Shown piece by piece: positions 11,501-64,000 of a stretch of 64,000 bases of DNA (positions are counted from its first letter, which is position 1; every line of letters starts with the position of its first letter). The notes beneath the pieces were generated by a model, which saw only the letters and a program-made list of their open reading frames with translations, was not told the DNA's origin and made no database searches. Made by a program: the position numbers and the translations under genes. The stretch is from Glandiceps talaboti (taxonomy: Eukaryota; Hemichordata; Enteropneusta; Spengelidae), in contig NC_135555.1 of NCBI RefSeq assembly GCF_964340395.1, positions 9,253,931 through 9,317,930 on the forward strand, given 5' to 3'.

Positions 11501-14500
11501 TACATTGTAATACCTTTTTTTCTGTACAGACACAAACTGCATTAAATCCTGTAAACATTGTGAGTGCTGACATTTGACGAACAGTAGTCTAATGCCAAAC
11601 ACGTTCAGACTGAATGCGCAATTTCCAAATTCGGCTCCGCCAGTCTGCAGCATTCTGGATGACTGTTTAGAAACTGGTGTATTTCATCAAACAAGTAATT
11701 CGTTGTAAGGCATTGAAATAATCAAATGCAATTACTTATTGGAATGTTAAAGTTCCATAGTACCTGGTCCACGTACATACTAGTTTTTGGTCATATATAA
11801 TCTACTCGTTCTGAGTAAATTCCATTTTGTATTATTTTTTAAATTGACAACGGGATGTAGGGTTACATTTCTTTTTTCTCAATGGCTGCATTGAAATTTG
11901 GCAGAAACAAATGACAAGTTCGACACGTTATCAGCGCTGTGTCACTATGAAGATATTCCAGATCGACCGCTCAATGGACTGGGCCAGTGTTTGAAGGAAC
12001 TGATATTTGGAGTTGTATGCCGAATCACGTACATAAAGCTACTTTATACAATATACTACGTGTAAATGATACGACAACACTTGAAAAAAGCCACCACCCG
12101 ACGAGTGACCTTGACATTGTCAATGGTATAACCTAGTTACCTCTCATTTTATACTTTTTTTTAGCCCTGCCTACCTATGTATATATGTCCTCAATACTTT
12201 TGTTCATGCTGTGAACTTTATTCAGTATTAGAGGTCATGAAAACCTTCACACGTACGCGGCGTGGGTATTGTGCCGGAAAATCTTGACTGTTGCTAACTA
12301 TAGACCAATGGAAATAAGTTCACATGAACGGTAAAAAGTAGATTTTATCGAACATAAATTTTGGTAAGATTTATATATTAGCATGGACCTATCATGATAT
12401 CTGTTTTACAACATGTATGGTCTCAGTAACTCTGCTACAGCAATTTGAAATCAAAACCGTTCGTTCTTCATGGTAGTCATGACTTGAACGTTTACGCCGA
12501 CACGTCAACTTTATAGGCCTACATCAAAGTGCAAGTGTTGCCTGGAGGAAATAGCAAATTTTATAGTTTCATAAAACTTAAATGAGCAAATATCTTGCCA
12601 CAGTCAATTGTACATAAAAAGTACAAATTGCCATGACTAGATTAGTATTGAGAGTTAGTATATAAAGAATACATGAAGAGAAACACTTTCCACATTCTTG
12701 TTCGTTGACTATAGCTATGATTAGTGGTCTGTGGTTTCATTAGTAGTTCATGGGTCTACAATAGTTTGGGCTATGCCCTAGCTTCTTTTGTTCACATACA
12801 ACGTCAAGCGACTGCGTCCTTTTGATCTAACACTCGTAGTAACGCCAACTCAAAAATAGTGGCATCATGCCCATCAAATTTATTTTTATAGATTCAATCG
12901 AGTAGCGATGTTGTAATTTTACAAAGGCCAAGTTGTTCGAATAGACAGTTTGCACCATTTAGCTAAGAATGTGTATGTACTTGTGGTCTACCCTAGCGTG
13001 GTAGGTATAAAATTGACAACTACCTTAGTAGGATGAATCCAATGAAATGGAGTTAACGTGAAAGGTGGCATATTCATTCAAACCAACCAACCAACCACCC
13101 CTTCATCCATATTAGGTAACTAAACACCATCACATCAATCGTTCCTAATAATGATTTCACCTTATATGATCTAAGGACTCTGCATGGGAGACAAGGCTAA
13201 TAATTCATATCATCATTCTAGACTTCAATGAATCATCTTAACGCGCGAAAATTTGTATTTCAATTCTTGGGGCAGATTTTAAATGTTCGATGCGGTGTGG
13301 TTATGTAATTGCAAAATATCTTTCGTATTCCAGCTCCCGATTATTGTATTACTTCAGTGCTACCTATGAATTCATAACTTCACGTTTCATTTATAAAAAG
13401 ACTGCTTACCACGTAGGGCATTTTGCAATTTTTCCCGTGTACTCTATTTGGGGTAATAATAAGCTTACATTACGAAAAAAGTGTTCAACTTATATAAAGC
13501 TTATTGGTCTTTAGGTATAGGTAAAGGGACTGACCCCAAAATTAGTTTATAGTTGTTGAATGGTTCGAATATGCACAAGCTATTAAATGTAAATGACTTG
13601 CAGGCTTTCACGGCAACCTTGCCCAGTCTTCGTAGTATGCACTTGGATTGTATAGCCCTTAATAGAATATTATTATGACTGTCTGATTTACGACCCAGTC
13701 TGTGATTTGAAGAATGCCGCTTTTCATTCATAGTCTACACCTCAAAGCACATCATGACCCCTCTGACCCCTTGTGGATCTTATGTATGTCTGCGCTGTCG
13801 TTATGGCGAATTATAATATGCCATTGTCTTCAAGTGCATCTAAAAATTAAATTATCGTTCTGGACATTGATATAAGAATGTCTGGGAGTGAGAAAAAACT
13901 AAATTATAAAAGTGTGTCAGGGAGGGAGGAAGCAAAGTAGTTATTTGTATAGTCAGCTTAATATAATTGACCTGTAGTCATAAGCAATGTAGTGAATACC
14001 AAATGATTGGTCAGAGCACGTCAGGTCATCATATTATTTGTCATTCCAGTAATTTACTTTGTAACTTGCACACGTACATTGACGATGTGAATGTGGCTCT
14101 TTATACTTCATTGCTTAGGGTATACTGAAATCATCAAAATGTGTTTTATTCATAACAATAGGTCATGCGTAAATACGAGAGTTATGGAATAACACAAAGG
14201 TTACTCATCTCTAGACACACGATATTAATACCTAATTGTCTGGACACCCATGTGAGCTATTGTTATAAAAGATATTTATTTCTTTAACTAGGTGGTTGGC
14301 GACATGTATAAACGGTCTCATGTCTGACAAATTCATGACGTTGTTCTTTCTCCTCCAATGCTTGTCCCAAGCCATGTGAATAAAAATTAAAATATGACAC
14401 TACTATTTGGAAAGAACGCATAAAACTCACACCCATGAATATTTTCAAGTCACCTGTCACCAGTTATTAAGCTCCTTTCTCTTTTCAATCGAATCGAAAG

Positions 14501-15233
14501 CTACTCATTATCATCTCTCCCCAGCTAACTAGCTATAGATGTTGGTGTTTTTTAATATAAAAATAAAAATTAGATATTGCTTCTACGGTGAACCGGTGAA
14601 AATTTACCCTTTAGTATATCGGTTGAACTACAGGTGTTGGCTACCCCTGATTTAGTTTGATTATAAAACTAAAAGCTGACCGCATCAATACAAATACTTG
14701 TACACCTACAGGCGGTTGTGGATGGGTGGATGGGGTGGTATTTACCTAGGAAACAGGCGTGGGTGTGTAACGTGCAAGGGAAAATACATACCTCTTCTCA
14801 AACATGTACAATAGCATGTTACTTACACCTTTCCAGACAGTACATTGATAATTGATATCCCATGCACAAATAATCTCAGAACAAATGCGAAAAGTGTATC
14901 CCATTTCAGAGTTTGACGCCCAGTCTTTATACTACTAGGTCGGTAAAAGTGAGCATTACCTGTAACACAAGCTTATATACAGTAATTCAAAATTTAAATT
15001 GCAATCCATTGTTTAGAACTAGTGTCATTGCGACTTATAGCAACGTGTGTGTTGTAGGTAGAATAACCAACAGATGCTCCCACCAATAACTCAACAAAAA
15101 GGCTACTTTATCGACGTTACCTGTGGTAAATTAGACTAAACAAATCGACAATGTCGTCATTTGCTAGAGTTATTTAATGGATATAGTCATTGTTTGTATG
15201 GATGAGTATATATAGAAACATAGTACATGTATA
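8561..15233. other. Long region without recognisable genes
   Basis: No exon, RNA gene or high-identity repeat was supported over 6.7 kb. It contains only minor low-complexity sequence, for example CCAA repeats near 13,080-13,096. Sparse, long-diverged intergenic or intronic DNA is likely. Confidence 0.4.
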
Positions 15234-15383
15234 TGGAAGCCAGGAAGACCAAAGCTGACGTACCCGACACTACTTGCCTCTGAATTCGGGATAACTATTG
15301 CTGAACTTGAAAAAGTGATGCAGGACAGGCATCAATGGAAAACATATTGTGAACTACTTCTATGGGACCCGTCCTCCGGATGA
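15234..15383 (+). mobile_element. Non-LTR retrotransposon ORF2 C-terminal remnant
   Basis: Translation gives WKPGRPKLTYPTLLASEFGI, then TIAELEKVMQDRHQWKTYC and a stop ten residues later. The pattern GRP..T......E.......ELE...QDR..W is typical of the last residues of endonuclease-type LINE ORF2 proteins. Upstream sequence is not recognisable, so this is a 5'-truncated or decayed copy. Its sequence is unrelated to the fragment at 3.8 kb, so it is another family. Confidence 0.65.
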
Positions 15384-15731
15384 CTAGATAGAAAGACATA
15401 CATATTATTGCAATAGTATACAGACCCGTACATCAATAAATACTTGTATATAGGCGTGTAAAAGTAATTAGGAGGACAGTCCTGATAAATAAATTAAATC
15501 CTGACGTTTCGAATAAATATTCTTTAACAAAGGATACAAGGCAAGATATAGTAAGGTCACCACCTTACATTATATTCGCGAAGAAAGATCTAAAACTCAC
15601 GCGCACCAAAAGGAAAACCTAGCACAAGTCTGAAAGATGGAATAAGCGTAGTTAGATATTAGGGAATGATACTCATATATAGTTAGTTATCCGTAAATTT
15701 AAATTGATATTTTCATTTACCAAATGCATAT

Positions 15732-15815
15732 TTTGTTTGTTTGTTTGTTTGTTTGTTTGTTTGTTAGTTAGTTACTAACTTAGTTAGATAGTTAATTTGT
15801 TTATTTGTTTGTTTA
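15732..15815. repeat. TTTG / TTAG tetranucleotide tract
   Basis: About eight TTTG units are followed by degenerate TTAG and TTTA repeats. Confidence 0.85.
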
Positions 15816-16139
15816 TAACAAGGTTCCTGGGCTCCCTGTGCTTGTCTGAATATTTATTACTGTTTATACTTTTGTTGTCAACTTTTTACGACGACCATTG
15901 AAATTTCAATAGTATTTTTCTTATTACACATACCTTGCACTATTTACTTGTACGACACACAGATTTGAAATTGACAGTACTGTCTGCAACAATTATTAGT
16001 TTTGGCCAACTCTCCTCTTATCACATTTTTTATGCAACTGGTACAACATTGAAATATTGACTTCGCCCCTTATGCAAGTTATGGTTTCGACCGAGAATTT
16101 AAATATCTGTTATTTTACGTGCCTAGATAGTAAAACTCC

Positions 16140-17420
16140 ATTTCAGGTAACAACAGTTAAAGTCCATGGGTTGGATAGTAAACGGTAGCCTTGTCAAGGC
16201 GTTCAATTAACTTTAATGGTTGGCGAGACTTGGCAGTCAACCGCAGGTGAACGCCAATTCAGAAACCATATCATGGGTGAAGTTTAGTTCAAGGAGCCAA
16301 AGGGATGATTCCATTGATTGAAGAACATGTCCATTGACTAGGTCTACCTGCCTAGTATTGTCACAGCACCAAATAATTCTCAGAGTTGCACCTTTAAACA
16401 TTAGTTGGGTCAAAGGTCCATCAGGACAACAGAATTGAGTTAAAGAGGCGTTATCGAATGCAATCAGGCAGAGAGAATGAGCTGTTGATGTTGTCTGTGA
16501 CCGGCCATGGTTTTAATAGTTGGTATACTAAGTTAACATGTAAAGAGCATGGTCAGAGCTATTGCTAAGGAGATGAGTTGTGAAAGCCATTTTGATGCAA
16601 TCAAGTAATTAGTGTTGTTCCCCTGACAAAACTCACAGGGGGAGTGAAGGCTTTGGGCATGATGTTTCATGGGTGGTTATCTGATTGGTTTAATGATAGC
16701 TTGCTAAGTTTACAAGTACTGAGTACAGTCAAGTGTAACGAGATGGGTTAGATGAGTTGTTCAAAACTCTTGTTGACACAATGAAGTAACTGGTCTTGAC
16801 AGTCAGGGCCAATGGGATACGGTTCACTAAATTTTAAAAGCCTTGTGTACAGCATAGAAGTTTACAAAGTAATTTGATTTTGATGGTTGGTGTGTTAAGC
16901 TGGCAAGCTGTATGGATTGTCAACGGCATAATGATCATTGGTATGTCAGGTAACTGGTTTGCACAGCAATTGCAGGAGTCATTCAGGGCCAATAGGATGG
17001 GGGCAGGAATTATAAAACTGTTGTATACTGAATGAAAACTAGAAAGTAAATTGATTTTGATAGTTGATGTGCTACATTGACCAGTGGTATGGATTGTCAG
17101 AGTCAGTGTTGGTGATCACTGATGCATAAAGTAATTGGTTTGCACTACAAATACAAGTCATTCAGGGCCAATAGGATGGATGCAGGAGTTATAGAAATTG
17201 TGTTTACCAAATGACAGTAAAAAATAATTGATTTGAGATTAAGTGCACTGATCTGACCAGCAGTATGGAATGTCAAGGTCAAGATGTAGGTTAATGATCA
17301 TTGACGTTTTCACTGCTTTTATGACACACTGAAAAAGGATGAATGGGATTGGAGCAAAAATTATAAAAGCCTTCTCACATGCAAGATAAAATGTTCTCGG
17401 TTCAACAAAGTTAAAGTACT
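16140..17420. repeat. Diverged tandem array, unit about 175 bp
   Basis: The phrase 'cagggccaatgggat' or a variant recurs near 16,812, 16,985, 17,163 and, weaker, 17,340. A related 'agccaaagggatgatt' lies near 16,298, three unit lengths upstream. Between them 'ttgattttgatggttgatgtgct', 'atggattgtcag' and 'aagtaattggtttgcac' recur in the same order. About seven units, poorly conserved at the left. Confidence 0.7.
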
Positions 17421-18797
17421 ACAAGCTAAAAAAATAGCCTTATGCACTGAATGAAAGCTATAAAGTTATTAATTTTAACACAGGATAATAGCCCAATGTA
17501 GTACATCCCTGACGATATGTTAGCAAACATTTGGGATTCGCTTCCAGAAGTGTTTTTTTTTTTAGATTAACTCTGATTATGTTCATTTGATGCTATGAAC
17601 CCGGAGTCCATTAACATCCATTCTCGTAATTCATTTTGGTAGTTTGTATTATAGATTGACCAGTGTCAGGGACAACCAAGACCAACCTGAAAGGTGAATG
17701 AATGGACATTCTTACCCTAAACCTCAATATAAACCATGGCCTTGAATTACTACTATCTGGTCAGTACAGCCATAGGAAGTATATAGGGTTACTTTTTGCT
17801 TAGGGTTGACTTTTTCCACAGCACTGCCAGAAATCTGTTTAACATTATAAATTTAATCCTCTTCCGATTTTTTGGTCTTTAAGACTGGCCTATCTTGTCC
17901 AATAAAAATACTTCTTTTTAATCACTATCACTCATAATTTTATATAACTGATATTTTAATTAGATTGTAATATTATCTAGCAGTCAGACTCATATCTTTG
18001 ATATATATATATTCATTACATTTATAATACAAAATTGGAGTCAGAGAGAAATTCAGTTAAAGTTTATTTACATGATAATGAGTGTTTCAAGGTTGATTGT
18101 ACTACATTATGGTTTGTACATCAACCAGCGTGAGAACCTCACTCAGAATGGGTTCTTGCATTCATGCTATCACACCTATGATGCGCATCATAAACCATGC
18201 ACAATAGGTCAAAGAAAACCAATAACATTATCACATGCATGTATCTCTCCATGGCCATATTTAATACAGAGTCACCTGTAGGCACACATCATCAACATAG
18301 TACATTTTATTTTCTTCTTCTTTTTTGGTTGTCTGTTTTAAATATATGTACTCCTCTTCACTTTGAAATATGACTTGGATTTGGTTGACAGGTCTTTATT
18401 TGTAATGGTTTCAGAATATAATGGTCAATAATATGTGACACTGTCTTGTCTGAATATGGAAAGTTCAAGGTAGTCATAGCCATAAGCAAACAGATTGTCC
18501 CAAGCTATAAATCAAGTTTTCTTACTTGACAACTTAACCTTAAAAAAAAAAGGAACATAGAAGTGCAACAGAAAACAAAAACTCTTGAAAATGAAGTTTC
18601 CTTGCCTTCTCCATTACTTGCTTTTATAAAGTCTACAGTTGTCTACACTTTTATTTTGCTATTTTACAATAGTTACATTCTGTTATGTAGTGTGTATGTT
18701 TTAATAAGTAGTTGTTACAAAGCACACTGCCTTGCCCCAATCTTTGGCAAATACAACTGAAGCTAGTAATCCTGCACCGTAACAACGTCTGAATTGT
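17421..18797. other. Non-coding, no gene seen
   Basis: AT-rich with short homopolymers. It was searched on the minus strand for the missing last GPATCH1 exon without success. Confidence 0.35.
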
Positions 18798-18930
18798 CAA
18801 AACCTTACTCACGTTGCTACATTTTATAATCTGGCTTCATCAAAATCTTACTAACATTACTACATTTTATCGTCTGGCTCAATAAAAATCTTTAACATTG
18901 CTATGATTCATCATCTTGCTCGATAGATAA
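18798..18930. repeat. Short tandem array, unit about 43 bp, three copies
   Basis: Three consecutive copies of 'aaaatcttactaacattgctacattttat..tctggctcaat' with about 20-30% divergence. Confidence 0.7.
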
Positions 18931-21535
18931 TCTTGTTACATTTTCTTTTGAGTGTGATGCCATTATCGAAGCTGACTGTTATACTGTAAATAATTTTGTC
19001 CTGATTAGAGCACTGTTGTTTGTAATGTCTGAATATTCTTAGTATGTTCTTTTTTTTTTTAAATTTTTGTGCTGGGAACTGCTCCAGTGATTTCATGTTA
19101 TGCAGACATATACACACAATCATACATTATGCTACAGAGATACACACAATTTTTTGTTAAGCAGGATGATATTCTGTTTTATGTTCACATGTTTCAATTA
19201 CATTTAAGGTAGACAGTCATGCAGCAGTTGCTTTTATAGACTAGCCAATTCAATACATACTAAAGAAAGTGACTACAAACTACCCCATATTTCAAGTGCT
19301 TTTCTCACCAACTCTGTGAATTGAAATTTGAAGTTTATGTTCTTTCATAATGGGCCAAGAATACAATTTAAGTGATTTGTGAGAGTCTTCTACTGACTAG
19401 TACTGTTAAGTTCATTCAGGAATAGAGACTGGGGTGTAACATACCTCCAGGCTTTCACAATATTTGTTTCCTGTAATAGCACTCTTATCATATGATCTAC
19501 AGGATCATAAAGCAGTCACACAAAATAACAATTTAAGTCTATTCATGTATAAAATTTTTCCATTTGATGGGTGTGCCTATCATTCTTTGGCTACAGCTGT
19601 CCGTTTGGCACACTTAGTTAGGAACAATGACTTGTCTAAGATAACTAAAGGTTCAATGCCCTGGCAAGTACTACTAAATACTAAAGTCATATATATAATC
19701 AAGCCCAGGTTCTTGCATTAACATTACCTGATCAGCAGGAGCCATACAGGGATTAAAATTTAGGTGTGAAAAACATTGCCTAGGAGAGCTATAAAAAAGT
19801 GCAGTCCAAAAAAAATTATAGTAGGTATTACATACGGTTATTCATTTTTTTGGGACACTTTTCTATAGCTGCCAGACATCTATTTTTCACAAATAATTTT
19901 TACTCTTTAGCTGAACTGGGACTTTAAAAGAAGTAAACTTGGCAAGTCTATGTAGAATCATTTAATAAAACATGATTGTGACCTTTGACCCAGTGAGGTC
20001 TATGATGCTTCTTCAAAATTGGAGTCAAGCCTTGACCTTAAATATCCATTGCTGACAAGCTTGCATGTTTTTTTGAAGTGATCTTTTCCATAGTTTTATG
20101 TAAATTTCAAAAAATGGTATTATATGAACAAGACTTTATGATTTTATCATTCCATCATTTACCTAGATATATGTGAGGATGGGTAAAAATATTAAATTAA
20201 CAGCTTTTCAAACAAATTGTTAAAGTTCACCTGGTGCCAAGTGAATGTGCATAAGAGGTTGTTGTACTTATCTTTGAAATGATGATAAAAAATCAAGGAT
20301 GTTTTTTCTGTTCATTGTTCTCATAACTATAACTTGACTGAGTCTAATAGTATGATGAAATGCAGTATTTAAATCCCAATGTTTGTATCCCAAAAGTTTG
20401 GATTAGTGCTGTCATATCAGTGTAGCCAAAAGGATTAATAGTATCACCCTTTTATTCTGGACCAATTTTTTGATAGTTCTTTCTGAAAATTATTTTTAAA
20501 GGCCCACTTAGAGAAAAATGATTAAAATTTAGGTGTGAAAATCAGCTGTCTGGCAGAGTTTAGAAAATGTTGTTGCAGAACAAAAGAATAATTCTATGTA
20601 ATCCATATGGCACCACTGATAAGATGACACTAATGTGAGAACCTGGGATTGAAACCGTGGTCTTTAAACCCAAATTTCAATCCAATCTGACATTAGCCTT
20701 TAAGCCTTGCATCACACAATACATTGTTGAGGTAGAGAGGCATTATAAAACATCAACTGTGCAAGTCTATTTCTATGATTGTAGAAGTTACATGAAATCA
20801 GCTGCTCTGGGTCTTGTACGTGATGGGAGACTTTTAAGCCTGCAAGATAACAGAAGAGGTATTATTTCAGAGGGTCAGACATTTAAAAGCAATGCTATTT
20901 AGGTCATACCACTGTGTAATAAAGGGGTAACTGGCAAGGAGGAACAAGGGTTAAACTACTTCACAATCTGAAGTGAAAAGGCAGTTCACAATGAATGACC
21001 TGAAAAGATTGACCTAGTGAGATGAAAAAAACATGTTAAGTTCCACCATTGTATTATTACACCTCCAAATCACAATCAAAATTCTAAAGATGAAGACTTA
21101 CCCTTAGCAAATTTCTCAAATTATTGTGTACAATTGGTTCAACCTTTTGTTAGAACACACATACATTATACTGTATAGGCTGCTGGTAGGATGACTAGAT
21201 GATGTACACCTGCTGAATGTCTATCATTTGTTTAAATTTCTCCAATTCTTTTTTTAATCTTTAGTAAATTATTGCAGGTGTAACATGAAATTTAGTTTCT
21301 TCTACCCTCTTCATAAAATACTGTTGCCAGAATGTCCATGTATTAGTATGTATACCCAGTTCTATGATGAAATCATTTTGCTTTGAGTAACTGCATTATT
21401 TTGTTAATTTACACCATATATATAGCGGTCACTAAGAGGGTTCTATTCTTTGCAAATAATAACATACATTGTAGAATTATTCCTTTGTTCCTGACCAAAT
21501 ATTTCTATAGCTCTGCCAGATCTAAAGTCTAAATT
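18931..21535. other. Non-coding, no gene seen
   Basis: No exon supported. On the minus strand near 21,253-21,263 'ttactaaag' could act as an acceptor into a Lys/Glu-rich frame, but it lacks a pyrimidine tract and homology. Confidence 0.3.
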
Positions 21536-21722
21536 TTAATTCTAATAGTGTGATAAATAATATTATTATCATTCCCCAATATTTTTCTTGTAAAATATGA
21601 ATGTCCTAAGGAGACCTTGTCACTAGACGTCGCTAGACGAGTATTGACAACCCCTAGGTCACTTGTATTTTCCTTGGATGAATGAAGAAAAGTATTGTGG
21701 AATAATATCATTATACCATCGC
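21536..21722. mobile_element. Fold-back (snap-back) MITE-like element, copy 1
   Basis: Two arms of about 85 bases are near reverse complements. The outer part is aataatattattatc...ccccaatatttttcttg, the middle aaaatatgaatgtcctaagg, and the centre ttgtcactagacgtcgctag with cgagtattgacaa. The same arms occur at 23.3, 23.5 and 32.8 kb. Confidence 0.7.
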
Positions 21723-22414
21723 CAGTAATATAAAAAAAAAAAATTGGGGAAAGTAATGGCAATTTTGAGCATTTTGACAAATATACTGAACACAGCAGAA
21801 CGGAAATGGCGTAGATGTGTGTTGGCGTGACATAAACGTGCTTAGTAATGATGTAGAAAGACAAGAGTATATATTCCATATGTTTTGTTCACTTTGCCTT
21901 GTTCATGGTATATAAAACACATAAAAAAGAATATTGAAACAAAAGAGTATGTTAAACAAAATGAGGAAAATAGCAACGATTCTACACATTTGACACCTAT
22001 TTCAAGTATCACATTCTTGTGATGAAGAATAACCAGAAAATAAACTCTGTTTTTTTGCTTTTCATTGCATATACCATAGATGTTGAGGAGAGTCTCTCTC
22101 CAACTTCTATGGTAAATGCCTTGGGCCAGGGTGTGGTATAATGTTCATTATCAAATATAGGTAATTTTGACCTTTGAGGTATGGTTGATAATACATGGAA
22201 GTATTATACTATGCTTAGATAGAAGACTATTGATTCATCCTATATATATCAGACATTTCAAACACTGTAAATTTCCTCTTGTAGTCCAATTGTTAGCATA
22301 GGAAGTATACTACAATGCAGGTGTACAATGGAATGGCAGAAAATGATCATTACACTGGGTGGGAATGAAATAATACATGCTGGGTGTGTTATATCAATGA
22401 CATTCCATACATAC

Positions 22415-63766
<41,352 letters not shown>

Positions 63767-64000
63767 CTGAATGAAAATACCATATAACAGAAACATATAC
63801 TATCATCAGAAGCAACAATTTTTTTTTTAGCATAAATGATATTTGGTGCAGAAAAAAAATGTGACTATCTTTTGCAACCTTCTTGAGTTCACCAAAAATT
63901 TATACTAATGCAGAGTCCTATGCACAGTGGTTGTCACTGCTGTCACTTGGAAAATGGAGCCATAACTTCTAGTTAGTCAAATTGTTTACATACATTATGG

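Noticed and set aside
22100-22180. Candidate last GPATCH1 exons (minus-strand RHLP-stop near 22,113, or RSKLPIF... near 22,176)
   Set aside because: Acceptors are poor, and the residues match the LKSLPLRR-type tail only by one or two positions.

Overview
The window is eukaryotic, AT-rich nuclear DNA, most likely from a marine invertebrate animal. The evidence is GT-AG introns, a protein that aligns along its length with animal GPATCH1, tRNA-derived SINEs, degenerate LINE tails, several MITE-like families and very abundant simple repeats. I cannot name the species or phylum from the sequence. I see no bacterial-style operon, CRISPR array, rRNA or tRNA gene.

One gene dominates. From 22,415 to 63,766 the minus strand carries fifteen phase-compatible exons of a GPATCH1 orthologue, a G-patch spliceosomal protein. 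They give 2,725 coding bases, about 908 residues, against 931 in human. The exons fall into a compact 5' block (56.9-63.8 kb), a middle pair (36.9-38.3 kb) and two isolated 3' exons (33.3-33.7 kb and 22.4-22.6 kb). Introns of 18.6 kb and 10.7 kb separate the blocks. The N-terminal exon lies beyond base 64,000, and the last, very short coding exon could not be placed.

A second gene is suggested by one orphan first exon on the minus strand at 8,232-8,292. It encodes a clean signal peptide, and its later exons are unresolved. The rest of the first 22 kb holds simple repeats, three degenerate LINE fragments (about 3.8, 6.4 and 15.3 kb) and diverged tandem arrays with units of about 145 and 175 bp.

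The most informative repeats are inside GPATCH1 introns. At 51.1-53.2 kb a 65-bp satellite, built from 19-bp subunits and containing an exactly repeated 130-bp dimer, has been invaded by two inverted-repeat elements. One is 1,013 bp with a 5-bp target duplication that restores the satellite phase exactly; the other is about 244 bp. Other elements are a fold-back family around 'GTGACCTAAGGG', a 330-360 bp TIR family (two copies), a 245-bp MITE with two internal hairpins, five plus-strand copies of one SINE, an uninterrupted 255-bp GA tract, and several segmental and tandem duplications. I found no convincing new biochemical system. The value here is in gene structure and transposon archaeology.
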